Shown piece after piece: positions 1 to 10,695 of a stretch of DNA of 64,000 nucleotides. Position numbers and translations under genes: made by a program. Each line of letters starts with the position of its first letter. Within the stretch, counting starts at the first letter, position 1. Below the pieces are notes generated by a model. That model searched no databases and was not told the origin of the DNA. It worked only from the letters and a program-made list of their open reading frames with translations. The stretch is from NCBI GenBank assembly GCA_963555705.1, contig OY743183.1:29423932-29487931 (forward strand), written 5' to 3'. The stretch comes from Ligustrum vulgare. Lineage: Eukaryota > Streptophyta > Magnoliopsida > Lamiales > Oleaceae.

Positions 1-335
1 ACTGATTTGCAACGAGTATCACAATTCCAACGAGCACATTTGTAGCAACCACCCAGCCTTTTTGCTCTTCGTTTCTTTGCGAATGTGCTTTTGTCTAAAC
101 CAGGCATATGTTTTGGAAATGTTGATGGTAATTCACCAGATAGTCGAACCTTTGCTTCTATCAACCAGCGAACATCTTCTGGAATATCATGAGCCATTAG
201 CAACCTCAATCTTTCGAGCCTTATTCTATAGATCTTTCTCAGATCATTCATAGGAAGATTGGAATAATACTTGCGAATGTTAGAAAGGATGATATCCATT
301 GTTTGATGATTCAACCTCTTCCCAGCATGAACTAT
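1..335 (-). CDS. Partial unidentified ORF with a C-terminal cysteine cluster
   Basis: The minus strand is open for 111 codons from position 335 (just after an in-frame TAA at 338-336) to the window edge. The first ATG is at 299-297, but the open frame starts 12 codons earlier, so this may be an exon or an older frame. The product is basic and helical-looking (runs such as RKIYRIRLERLRLLMAHDIPE), then FAKKRRAKRLGG, then a cluster of spacing C-x2-C-x4-C-x3-C (CYKCARWNCDTRC, plus 9-47) that could bind zinc. I do not recognise the family. The next readable coding trace, a chromovirus pol end at 1018-1207, lies on the opposite strand, so this could be an antisense ORF of a retroelement or an unrelated gene fragment. 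The 3' end is outside the window. Confidence 0.4.
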   Translation of the reverse strand, partial: MVHAGKRLNHQTMDIILSNIRKYYSNLPMNDLRKIYRIRLERLRLLMAHDIPEDVRWLIEAKVRLSGELPSTFPKHMPGLDKSTFAKKRRAKRLGGCYKCARWNCDTRCKS

Positions 336-1017
336 TTAAAAGCGTAAAGGATCTGAGTGAATCCGCGTGATGTTGTGTCCAGCAAGAAAGCGCAGGATTA
401 TTTTAATGAAAAGAGGAGACAGAGTTTATGCGCCGTTTACTTTATTGATAAAGGAAGATTTGATGATAAGATTTGAGATATGAAATATTTTTCTTGGATT
501 TTGGGTACTGATATTTTGATATAATAATCAAGGTATAGAAATAATACGGGAATACGTGAAAGAGAAATAAGGACCGTATTGAATCAGAATTCATACGTAT
601 ATACAAGTGAAAGAAATACTTTGCAGGAAATGTGATGATAATTAAGTAAAGAATCTTAGTTTGGGAGATATTTGTTTAATGAATTTTTGGGTTACAAATA
701 TTGGAATGATAAGTTGATGATATTATGTTGATATGTTATTGGGAATATTACGTAGAGAGAATATTCAGGTAATTCTTTGATTATTTTGGAAATATTCGAT
801 GATAAGAAGAAAGGAAAATTTTTTATGATATGATATATCAGTAAAGATTTGTTGAAATTTTAGAGATATATACGAATATCTGAGGTCACATGATACGATG
901 ATAAGTGACAAGTTACATGAATACTACAAGATATGATGAAATATCACATACGATTGGGAATTTTCATTTTGATTCAGAAGAATTTATGAGTAGACATATG
1001 TCTATTATTGATAGAAA
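336..1017. other. A+T-rich spacer without a recognisable gene
   Basis: No sustained open frame or protein motif was seen on either strand. It may hold heavily decayed retroelement sequence, since it leads into a chromovirus pol end, but nothing can be assigned. Confidence 0.4.
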
Positions 1018-1207
1018 AGTCCATGTCTTAATAAAACAAATTGATGCATTTAGTCAAAGTCCAGTGGGTTAAATATGGTTGGGTTAAATATGGTAGCGAT
1101 GATGCTACATAAGAGAAGAAGAAGATGAGATTCTGATTGAGTATTCAGAAATCATAAGATCAAGTAAGTTTAATTTCGAGGACGAAATTATTTTAAGGGG
1201 GTAAGAT
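1018..1207 (+). pseudogene. Chromovirus pol C-terminal relic and polypurine tract
   Basis: The stretch reads as the degenerate end of a Ty3/gypsy polyprotein after the integrase/chromodomain region: traces of ILDRKVHVL, then a block with stops, then SSKFNFEDEIILRG followed by TAA at 1202-1204. A tail of the type FEDE-ILRG next to a purine tract (ttttaaggggg) is typical of plant chromoviruses of the Tekay/Del type. The polypurine tract abuts the LTR at 1208. Several in-frame stops upstream show it is dead. The rest of the element (gag, PR, RT) is not visible in the window. Confidence 0.7.
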
Positions 1208-2849
1208 TATAGCGACCCAGAATTTTTACGCAATTTTATAATTATTTTAATATTTAGAAAATTGTGTCGCTACTATTTCACCCATTATTTTGAAGTTAAC
1301 GCCGCGACGAATTCGTCTAGCCAAGTCAAGAAATATCGAATTTGTTCGATTTTAAATTAAAATCCGAATTTCTAAAATTATGTTATTTTAATTATTTATT
1401 CAAAGTATTATTTCAAAATCATTTTAAATTCCAAATTATTAAAGATGTCTAATTAATTATCTTAAATTAAACATTTGCCTAATTATGCTAGTATCCCATT
1501 AATTATTTTTATTCTTTCTTTTTCTTTTTAAATTATTTTCCTTCTCCATTCATCATCACTACCATCTCGGTTGAACACCACCACAATTCTCTCTTTATAC
1601 CATTAGAATCTTCATCATTCATCACACACATGGCAACTCACATTTTATTCCACCTTTACATCTAATATTCTCCAACATCATCATTCTCATCACCTTAATA
1701 GCCGAAAGCATTCATCTTCATCACCATTCAGAAATCACCCTCACTGCCAATTGAACATTCAATATCAAAATCAATCTTCAAAACAACTCAACTCCAAAAC
1801 CGGCCACTGTTATCATCACCAATGCAGCCACCACTGTCAACCAACAATCCACAACTCCACCCACCACAATTTCAATCCCCTATATCATCATCAAGCCAAA
1901 CCAACCTGTATGATCACTTTCACCTTCACTGCCGGAACCATTCGAGCAACCCCACTGCCTCATCACGATTTCCAACCACCAAGCCACTGAATCACCACAA
2001 GCTGCAACCACCAGCCTGCTTTTCCAATTCGCCATCCTCAAATCCGCCATAGCCGAATCTCCAAACCAGTCTCTGATTCATCATCATCATCACCAAACAG
2101 CAACCTCGTTATTTGTTTCGGAAGCCACAACTTCGATCTCGGTTTCCAGCTTTGATTTAACCATCAATCTCGCACCCAATCAGCTCAGAACTTAGCTGCT
2201 ATCTCCATGCCACTCACGCACCCACTGCAGCATCACCAGCACCAGCTCCAAACTGCCACCACGCCACAGTCTGCCCAATCAAGGCAACCACCACCAACTG
2301 CAGCCAATCTACAGCTAATTTCCACCAGAATCATCACCTTGACGCCCAACTACCTCAAGCCACTACAACCAATTCAGACCACCACCTCGCCATTTATCAT
2401 CATCAATGTCAAAACCACCGATCGCACACTGCCCTTCAGTTGGACACCCAACCGAATCCCAAACCTAGTCCCAAATCAATCATCCAAAATAAAAACCCAA
2501 ACCAAGAAATAGATGAAGCCCAGTTACTCACCTTGACTGCCGCCATCTTAACCGGATTTTGGTCGGAAGAACTGCGAACCCTAGCTTCGGTTTCACCCTA
2601 AAATCGCCCCCAAATCATCCCATAAACTATCCTATTTTGCACCCTCTCCACTCCTCGTAACCAGCGCCGGCGAAATCACCGGCAGAACACCTCGCTCGTA
2701 GCCTGGCGTCGCTGCGTCTCCTCCATCGCCGTCGCCATCCTCTGTCTCTTCTCTCGATCAGAAATGAAGAGAGAGTGTGTTGTGAGGAAAGAGAGAGAGA
2801 AAATAAATCTGAGAATATATTTTAACTTTTCAGAATTTGCAAATTAGTC

Positions 2850-3125
2850 CTCAAGTTTGAAAATGTTTTAGTTCAGTCCTTTTAGTTTTAAACTTATCAA
2901 TATCAGCCCTTTCATTTTCAAAATCTATTATTTCAGTCCCTGCTGATTTTATTAATTTGATTTTAAGCCCAAGTTTTAAAAGTATTCATTTTAGTCCCTC
3001 AACTATCAAAAGTATTCATTTAATCCCTCAACTTTCAAAATATCTATTTTTGTCCCTCAACTTTCAAAAGTATTCATTTTAGTCCCTCAACTTTCAAAAC
3101 ATCAATTTTAGTCCTCAAATTATAA
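2850..3125 (+). repeat. Degenerate tandem agtccctcaa repeats inside LTR A
   Basis: About eight imperfect units of roughly 30-33 bp carry the core tttagtccctcaactttcaa. The same kind of tract is at the matching place in the other chromovirus LTRs (about 6930-7200, 12330-12600 and 29330-29760). It is therefore a family feature and not a local expansion. Confidence 0.65.
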
Positions 3126-3689
3126 TTTATCATTTTGAACTATATATTCGATAGACTAAAGTGACTTATTGGCTAAGACGAAGCGTACGGAGAATTTAAA
3201 GAAATTGAAGTCATTCCCGCTCAACTTTGCACTCGTCGGTTTTGAGGTAGACTCTCACTTATTAATTGATTTAAATTATGATTTCATATAAATGTCATGT
3301 GACTTGTGAAGAGTTATTTTTATGAAAGGAAATGAAAATGTATTTTCATGGAAAGAACAATGCGTAGACTCGCACTTATTAATTGATTTAAATTATGATT
3401 TCATATGAATGTCATGTGACTTGTGAAAGTCAATTTTTAAGAAAAGCACGTATGTTTTTATGAAAGGTAAATATACCTTATGTTTTTATGAAGAGTAAGT
3501 ATGTTTTTATGAAAAGAAAATATACTTTATGTTTTTACGAAAAGTAAGTATACCCTATGCTTCACGAAAATGTTTTTTTGGATCATTGCTATGAAATCAA
3601 TCTACCAAGATTGTTATGGGTCCCATATGATAAGTTATGATATGTTAAGGGGACCGGAGTTTTAGTAGCGCTACACATAAGAATTCTTG

Positions 3690-4105
3690 CCACGAAGTTC
3701 GGTAACATTCTTGTGTCTCCTATGTTTATGAGGATTTGCCACGAAGTTCGGTAAAATTCCTATGTTTCCATATGTTTATGAGGATTTGCCACCTAAGTTC
3801 GGTAAAATTCCTGTCGCATATGTTTATGAGGATTTCGATCCTATCTTATGTTATGATGCAATTGATCCCTATGAATTTCAGAAATTATGCTTGGTATACT
3901 TACTACATAAGAATTCTTATCACCTAAGTTCGGTAAAATTCTTATGTTTATGAGGATTTCGATCTTATCCTATGTTATGATGAAAACTTACTGTTATTAT
4001 GATTTTACTGCATAAAGAATTCTTGCCACCTAAGTTCGGTAAAGTTCTTGTGTCTCCTTATGTTTATGAGGATTTCAATCATATCTTATGTTATGCTTTC
4101 AAAAG
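3690..4105 (+). repeat. Imperfect tandem repeats in LTR A (aagttcggtaaaatt)
   Basis: The core aagttcggtaa occurs at 3695, 3744, 3795, 3926 and 4032. Each is followed by tatgtttatgaggattt and most are preceded by gaattcttgccac. Spacing is irregular (49 to 131 bp), as expected for a decayed minisatellite. It is not seen in the other chromovirus LTRs here and helps explain the greater length of this one. Confidence 0.65.
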
Positions 4106-4345
4106 AAATTATGCTTGGCATAATTAAAATGTTTTTATAAGTATATGGTTTTCAAAGAGCTGTTTTCAAAGAGTTATTTTCAAAGAGCCTATGATTTGCA
4201 AAATATGTCCCGTGCTGTAATGCACAATATGAGTTTTATCAAGAGCAGTTTTATAAAGAAGCTCTATCAATGCCCGTTTTATAAAGAGCCAGGATTTATG
4301 TATTTAATCATCTTATAAATTAAATTAATTTGCGATGAGTCTACT

Positions 4346-4369
4346 GAGTATTTCCCCCATGAAATACTC
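4346..4369 (+). promoter_or_regulatory. LTR stem-loop, copy A
   Basis: Perfect 8-bp arms GAGTATTT and AAATACTC flank an 8-nt loop, preceded by gagtctact and followed at about 4387 by ttttgcagat. The element recurs at 7589, 12987 and, degenerate, 30142. Function is unknown. Confidence 0.55.
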
Positions 4370-4734
4370 ACCCTACTTTTTAACAGTTTTGCAGATTTCG
4401 GAGACGGTGGCGAGCGATGAATGATGGTGGCAATAATCGTTAAACGGTTGAAAGTTTGACGTTAATGATTTCCGTATTTTTCCAAACAATCGAATAATTT
4501 AGAGAAGTTCATTTATTTGAGAAATTATGACATTGTCAATTTCTTTACAAAATTAATGGTTCGATTTACTATTTCAAATGGTTTCATAAATGTTTCAATT
4601 TTATCGGCCATTACAGTTTATTTAATGTTGCCAAAAATGAATTTCAATTATTTCTTCCGCAAAAAAATAATATTCGAAAAATTTAGACAGAAAATGACGT
4701 AGTGAATCGGGTATACGGAACTCGGGGCGCTACA

Positions 4735-5392
4735 CAACCGAAATTAGTTAATCCAGTGAGTTTGATTAATTTTTGAGATGCAGTGACATGAATGTGACCT
4801 AGTGCAATTTATATATGTGACCTAATTTATTAGCTGTGACCTCACGAAGCCAATTGATTATTGCCCACTTAGTTCTTGCTGCATCCAGTGGGGTTTGATT
4901 GGTTTTTGAGATGCAATGACATGAATGTGACCTAGTGCAATTTATATACGTGACCTAGTTTATTAGCTATGACCTCACAACTTAAATTAGTTAATGTTTT
5001 CTAATTGCTGATGAATTATTGCCCACTTAGTTCTTGATGCATATAGTGAGTTTGATTGATTTTTGAGACGCAGTAACATGAATGTGACCTATTGCAATTT
5101 ATATATGTGACCTAATTTATTAGTTGTGACCTTACACCTTAAATTAGTTAAAATCTGCTACTGGGTTCTTGCACATCTTGTTTTTATTGCGATTAGTGTA
5201 ACCTAAACAATATTCGTCTCTGAGTTCCTATTATTCCGGTGTCGGGGATCTTTTTTACACTCTTAGAATGGTAGTTGCCAAAATTAAAACTAGCTGCCAT
5301 CAAAATAGCGTAACTGGAAACCCACAGATTAATATGGAAACATATGAATAACTGAAGCCGTGATTTCTGGACGTTACTATGTTTTCTGTTAC

Positions 5393-5396
<4 letters not shown>
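4735..5396. repeat. Three-copy tandem repeat and spacer
   Basis: The segment ttttgagatgcagtgacatgaatgtgacc and the following gtgacctaatttattagctgtgacc recur with starts at 4771, 4904 and 5061, giving units of about 133 and 157 bp to about 5160. No gene is seen here or in the spacer to 5396. Confidence 0.6.

Positions 5397-5451
<55 letters not shown>
5397..5451. repeat. (TA)n(CA)n microsatellite
   Basis: About 17 TA dinucleotides run directly into about 10 CA dinucleotides. Confidence 0.95.
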
Positions 5452-5530
5452 CTGATAAATGAAGAAGTTGAATTTATTCTCCAAATTTGAAATTGGTATC
5501 TATAAGTACCTGATATGTGTATTGTTCCCT

Positions 5531-6841
5531 TATCAAATTTCAAGGTGAACCAATCAAATTCCTTGGCCAATTTTATAAAAAGCCCAATTGGTAAATTTTC
5601 TGATTTCCATACAAAATTCACACGTTACCAATTTCATAGCCAATTTATGTTCCATTATCAACCCCAATTTCTCCAAACTCCTCTGATTCAGCCATCATCT
5701 TCTTACATCCCCAAATTCTCTCATTCAACCCCCTCAATCAGCCCAACTCCCTTCAATTCTCCCTCACCCAATCATCAACCATAATGCATTTACCAAAATT
5801 GAAGCACAACCTACATGTTAATAATTCCCCATTCACCTGCATCATTCACAACACCCACAGACCTACATCAGGTATACCTTCTTCTCCCTAAATGTATATT
5901 CACGGCAGCCAAACTTCTGGAAATTCATTGTTGATACTAGAATGTTAATTTCTAGTCACAAGACATGAATAATTCCATAAACACAAAGCCTCCACCATCT
6001 GCAATCCAATTTCACAACTAAAAGACCCTGCCTTCTATCCATGATCGAGACACGCATCCTGCACTCCAATCAAAACCAAGCTGCCAAGCTACCAATTTGC
6101 AATCAACCAACATCGATCGAACCACCACAGTCCCCTCTATACACCAAGTATATCATCATCACCACCACTGAACTCCATCATTGCCCAATCGGGTTACACC
6201 ACAATTCCACCACATCACCACTGCACCAACTCCAAGCTGTCACAACGCCACAGTCCAACCACCGTCTGCACCCACACCAAACTTGCACACCACAACCCCT
6301 TCACCGAACCAAGGCCACACCAAAGCACCACCATAGCAGCCTCAAGCAACCCACAACCCTCCATAGCCGGCCGAGCTATCAATCCCATCACTCCCAACCT
6401 TTCCTCAACTCCAAACCGCCACCTATAGCACCACCACCATCATCATCATCATCGGCCAACCCCAAGTTCACTGCAAGCAACCACTAACCATCACCACCTC
6501 CACAATCGGACAACACTTCCAATTTCAATCCCCACCAAATCAACCCAATTTCACCCAAAATAAAACCCAAAAAAAAAAAACCTGGAATAAGGAAAGCCCA
6601 GAACCTTACCTCTAACATTGATCCAGTTCTGGCCGAATTTCCGCATGCGAAACCCCAATAACCACGACCTCCACCATCGGGTTCCTCAAACTTTCCACAC
6701 TCGTTTTTCACACTCAACCGCGCCCAGAGACCACTACACGCCTACATCGACGCCACTTTCGTGTGGTGGCGCCACCGCCGGCGTCACTGACGGTCTGAGA
6801 AAGGAGAAGGGACGTTCCCTTCCCCGTCTCTACTCTCTGTT

Positions 6842-6872
<31 letters not shown>

Positions 6873-7909
6873 GTATACGGTTTAAGATATATATATATAT
6901 ATATATATAGTTTAGTTTCAAATATTTACACTTTAGTCCCCAATTTTCAAAAGTTATTATTTTATCCCCCTAAGTATCAAACCCATTTTATTTCAGTCCC
7001 TGTAGATTAAATTCGTTTGATTTTAAGCCCAAGTTTTACAAGTTATCTATTTCAGTTCCTCAAGTTTTAAAATAGTTGAAAACAGTCCCTTCAGTTTTAA
7101 AACTTCTTATTTCAGCCACTATAATTTTAAATTAAGTTATTCGAGTCCTCTTTAATTTAAAATATTTTAATTCAACCTCTAAGCTATTATTTTCATCTTA
7201 AAACTTAAATCCCAAAATACTAAATTTAATTTATTTATTTATAGGGCTAGACGAGGCGCGATAAAATTAAAAGTATTATTCCCGTTTGCTCAATACTCGA
7301 GAAATTAAGGTAGACTCTTATTTACAAATTTACGTTTTCAAAAGTGCGCATCAATGATTATTTGGATTATAAGTTTAGCATGTATGATTGTGTTCATGAG
7401 AATTACTTGCTTTCTAAGCATGAGACTATGTTATAAGAATTTACTTGCTTAAATGCATGAGACTTGAACTTATATGTTATTTACTTGTTCATGAGAATAC
7501 TGGTGATCGCTAGACACCTGAGACTTGAATATTATGATTATGTGTTTTTAATTTATAATGTTAAATGATTATTGTGCGCGAGTCTACTGAGTATTTCTAT
7601 GAAATACTCACGTTTTCCAAAATAAATTTTGCAGATGACGGAGTTGGCGGCGAGGCGTGCGGTGGTGGCCATTATTGAGATTTTAGAAATGTTTTATTTG
7701 AAGTTGAAACTTGTTTATTTCATGTTTGTTCCAAGTTTATTTTCAAATTATTTAAATATTCGAATTGTTGACCCTTCGGGTCAAACTTTATAAAATTATG
7801 TGAAATGAAATTTCAATTGTTGTTTTATTTTCCGCCAAATCATTATTTTCAAAGTTAATTTTAGACGATGAAGTGGCGTCCCGGGTTTGATAGAATTCGG
7901 GGCGTTACA
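5531..7909 (+). mobile_element. 5' LTR of the chromovirus derivative, truncated
   Basis: It aligns with 10938-13307 from caaatttcaaggtgaaccaa to ggaattcggggcgttaca-type ends. The first part of the LTR, present at 10696-10937 in the 3' copy, is absent and replaced by unrelated sequence that ends in the microsatellite region. It contains a C-rich/G-poor tract (about 5640-6540), a (CT)n run at 6846-6872, a (TA)n run at 6887-6910 and the shared stem-loop at 7589-7609. Confidence 0.8.
7589..7609 (+). promoter_or_regulatory. LTR stem-loop, copy B
   Basis: GAGTATTT (7589-7596) and AAATACTC (7602-7609) form perfect arms around a 5-nt loop. ttttgcagatgacgg follows, as in copy C. Confidence 0.55.
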
Positions 7910-7912
7910 GCG

Positions 7913-7924
7913 TGGTATCAGAGA
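7913..7924 (+). other. Primer binding site (tRNA-Met type)
   Basis: tggtatcagaga starts 3 nt after the LTR end and matches the 3' end complement of plant initiator tRNA-Met (TGGTATCAGAGC) except near its end. It sets element orientation as plus. Confidence 0.85.
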
Positions 7925-8057
7925 AGGTCTACGTTTCTATAGACTTAAAAAAAAATGTTTTTTTTTTTTAAAAAAAAGAGAATTTTTTTCTAAAATAATA
8001 ATAAATAATGTTTTGACAACAATTGTCACGGCCATCGCTCGCTTCGCCGACTCCGAG

Positions 8058-8279
8058 GTAAAGAAAGTATATTTAGAAATGATGAATTATTTTGGATACA
8101 TGAGATTATTTTTATGAGAATTTAGAGAAGAAAGAACTTGTATCCAACTTAGAGAGATTTAAGAAAACGAGTATGAGCATAATTTGGAATAATTAAATAT
8201 TTTATTTTACATCCTCGTAATTTAACTTAGAGAGATTTAAGAACTTATTCCTAATTGGACTTTGCATAATTGATTTTAG
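8058..8279 (+). other. Possible leader intron before the extra ORF
   Basis: A GT donor (ccgag/gtaaag) and an AG acceptor (tgattttag/gacATGG) bracket 222 bp of A+T-rich sequence, and the ATG at 8283 lies 3 nt past the acceptor. The short upstream piece near 8020-8057 is G+C-richer, like an exon. No transcript evidence is available. Confidence 0.3.
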
Positions 8280-8282
8280 GAC

Positions 8283-8845
8283 ATGGCATCAAGTTCTAGG
8301 AACGTATCTAGTTACGTAGAAATAGCCGCTAGAGACTATGACAATTTTAGACCTAGTCCAGAATGGAATATCAACCAACATGTTGGGCAAGAAAGCTACT
8401 TACATAATCGAGCAATACAACACGGCTACGTGACCAATGACTTCCAGTCGATCAGTCATTTGATATCGTCCTTTCCGGATAATACACGAGACATAGCTCG
8501 CTTGATCTACATAGACGCGAACACTTCCATTAATGTGGATCTCGACTACGACTCATTTTGTGAGAGACTTGTGGTTTACTGGCCTATATACCACAAGGAT
8601 ATTTTGGGATTCTCTCCTAGTGAGGCGTCAGCACCGAGTTCGAACCTGGACAGGAAGCTGAGTTGGTACCCGAGAGTGATCCCGAGGAGGACCCATAAGA
8701 TGATCCGGAAGAAGAAGAAGAACCTGAAGAAGATCCAGAAGAAGAAGAAGAAGAAGAAGAAGAAGAAGAAGAAGAAGACCCAGAAGAGGAAGACGATGAG
8801 CCAGTGCTAGAAGAGTTCTCGGATGCCGAGTCATGCGTGACCTAA
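8283..8845 (+). pseudogene. Extra ORF between primer site and gag; acidic-tailed product
   Basis: From ATG 8283 the frame gives about 118 plausible residues (MASSSRNVSSYVEIAARDYD at the start, then a folded-looking stretch with LIYIDANTS and DYDSFCERLVVYW). Near 8600-8636 the sensible frame shifts: the second frame reads EFEPGQEAELVPESDPEEDP, a stop, then a long Glu/Asp run encoded by a GAA repeat (8706-8790), then DDEPVLEEFSDAESCVT and TAA at 8843-8845. An acidic C-terminus therefore seems original; the Lys-rich tail in the first frame is an artefact of the shift. I do not know a named family for it. It sits where chromoviruses normally have only an untranslated leader, so it is either a lineage-specific extra gene or a captured sequence. 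Confidence 0.5.
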
Positions 8846-9058
8846 GGAGAGTAGAGAGATAAGGTGAAGAGTAGTTTTGACATTTTCCTTTATTCAATTG
8901 GTTCGGCATACATGCCTTTCTATTCATGTACCCTCATTAAGAGAAGTTGAGTTATTAATAAAATAATGCTTTGGTTTCCAATTTTTTTTCGAGTTATCAC
9001 TTATCTCTTTACGTTGTTGGAATCCAACCCTTACAACTACTTTTATTTTATTAAGGAT

Positions 9059-10140
9059 ATGGCCAGACATGCTAATAGAAGTATAATGGACCACGCTACT
9101 TCAGAACAGGCCAACCCAGAGCAAGGCCCCACGGCCCAATCCACGGCTATCAGGGACCTACTCCAGGCAGTACAAAGTTTGAGGCAAACTCCTGCAGTTT
9201 CCATAGTGCCGATGATAGAGTAATTCAGAAGATACCGCCCGCCCACTTTTGATGGAGGAAATGGTCCGCTAGCGGTTGATGAATGGTTACAAACTATTGA
9301 GAGAATCTTCAAGCACATGTCTTGCCCTAAGGATAAGAAGGTTTTATGCACTGAGTTCATGTTAGTCGGGAGGGCCGGTTTTTGGTGAGAGTCCGCATCG
9401 CGGACTAGAACCGAAGCAGAACAGGCAACTCTAACTTGGGATGAATTTAAAGCCGAAATCAAAGACAAATTATTCCCACAAGCCCTTCAAGACCATAAGG
9501 AGACGGAGTTTCTGCATTTGACTCAAGGAGAGATGGACATAACAGATTAGAGAGAAAGTTTGAGGAACTATCATGGTATGCTCCACATCTGGTGGAGACT
9601 GAGGCTAAAAAGGCTCATCGATTTGAGAGAGGCTTACGCTCGGAGATCAGACAAATTGTTAGTTGGCACGAGTTGCCTACCTATCGAGAGGTTGTAAGGA
9701 AAGCTCAAGATGTGGCTTATGCCAGTGTGAAGTATGGAGGACAGAGTTCCAAGAATGAGCATAGTAAAAGAGAATGGCAGAACCACAACCGAGATCGGAA
9801 CGTGACCGAGAGCAACGCTCCTAACAAGAAACCCAACAATAAGCCTAATGGAGGACAGATATCGACCTTTACCCCTTTATGCCCTAAATGTCTGAAGCCC
9901 CATCGCGAGGAGTGTCTATGGGTTAAGGGCGTTTGCTACAAATGCGGGAAGCCGGGTAACATGGCAAAGGATTGTCGGTCCGGGTCAGCTGGGAACAATG
10001 TGCAGACAGGAAAGGCCAGGGTATTCTCTATGACCTATAACGACGCCAATCGAGATTCTGATGCGAGCCCAGGTATACTATCAGCATCCCTATATTTTCT
10101 TAAAAACTTTGATGAAGCATATTATTTGAAGCATGCCTAG
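9059..10140 (+). pseudogene. Chromovirus gag, broken
   Basis: The frame opens at ATG 9059 and gives the capsid order usual in Tekay/Del-like elements: FRRYRPPTFDGG, WLQTIERIF, TWDEFKAEIKDKLFPQ, FLHLTQGEMD, then after a frameshift RKFEELSWYAPHLVE, FERGLRSEIRQ, a basic stretch and a zinc knuckle near 9939-9983. Stops interrupt it at 9221 (TAG), at about 9387 (TGA for Trp) and at about 9547 (TAG). The knuckle reads CYKCGKPGNMAKDC: the His of the CCHC motif is Asn, which would cripple zinc binding. The normal role is virus-like particle assembly and RNA packaging. Past 10016 the frame enters the gag-PR linker (FSMTYNDANRD) and ends at 10140. Confidence 0.85.
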
Positions 10141-10695
10141 CTAGTTCCCAACTAGTAACATTTTGAGACTTGTATGCCATACGGAGGAACGATTGATACC
10201 GACCTAATAGCTAGAAAGATACTGATAGATTTCGGTGGTATAGTCTTAGGAGTAGACTTACATGTAAATGAGATGATTGATTATGATGCTAAGAAAAGTC
10301 CATGTCCTTAGGAATCAAAAGGTTCCTTTAGTCAAAGTCCAATGGGATAGATATAATAAAGCTGCGGTTATTTGAGAAAAATGAAGAATATATTCTTACC
10401 TAATACACAGGCCTCCCCGAATAAAAGAGTTAAATTTCGAGGACAAAACAAATTTAATAGCGCTCTCGTCTAGTCATGTTAGTTATTTTAAGATTTTCAA
10501 ATCTTTAAGTCCAAATTTTGATTTTCAAAATTCTCCCAGTTCATCATTTATTTTTTTTAAAAGTCCAACGGAGTAAACATGGTAGTGATTAAGCTACCGA
10601 GAAAAGAAAGAAGGAATTTTGTTTTAGTGCCCAAATATTTTTAGATCAAGAAAGTTTAAAATTTCGATGACGAAATTATTTTAAGGTGGTAGGGT
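10141..10695 (+). pseudogene. Remnants of pol: protease start and two pol-end relics
   Basis: A trace of the protease (KILIDFGG) is followed directly by what should be the far end of pol (KSPCP, then SFSQSPMG, then VKFRGQNKF), so about 4 kb of RT to integrase is missing. A second pol end follows at 10550-10690 (KVQRSKHGSD, then a FDDEIILRW tail in a shifted frame) with a purine tract ttttaaggtgg ahead of the LTR at 10696. Two successive pol tails suggest a duplication or a recombination between related elements during the deletion. Confidence 0.55.

Larger units (their letters stand above)
1208..4734 (+). mobile_element. Chromovirus 3' LTR, about 3.5 kb (LTR A)
   Basis: The start (tatagcgacccag, first TG mutated to TA) follows the polypurine tract. 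The end (ggaactcggggcgctaca) matches the ends of three other LTRs in this window (13307, 7909, 30483). Internal order is also shared: an A+T-rich start, a C-rich/G-poor tract near 1550-2520, T-rich agtccctcaa repeats, a GAGTATTT stem-loop near 4346, then ttttgcagatttcggagacggtggcga. It is about 0.9 kb longer than the other copies, partly because of tandem repeats near 3690-4105. No PBS or gag follows at 4735, so it is the right end of a 5'-truncated element. Confidence 0.75.

Noticed and set aside
1751..2512. Several Pro/His/Thr-rich open frames
   Set aside because: They fall in the C-rich tract of LTR A and have no domain or consistent frame.
4338..4400. LTR stem-loop as a bacterial-type terminator or riboswitch
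   Set aside because: The setting is a plant retroelement LTR; there is no U-run logic or ligand-binding core.
5193..5621. 142-codon minus-strand frame
   Set aside because: It runs through the (TA)n(CA)n microsatellite (Ile/Tyr and Val/Cys runs) and across an LTR edge.
6041..6487. 148-codon Pro/His/Thr-rich open frame
   Set aside because: It lies in the C-rich, G-poor tract of a chromovirus LTR, where stops are rare by composition. Other frames are open too and the 3' LTR copy has its long frames in different registers.
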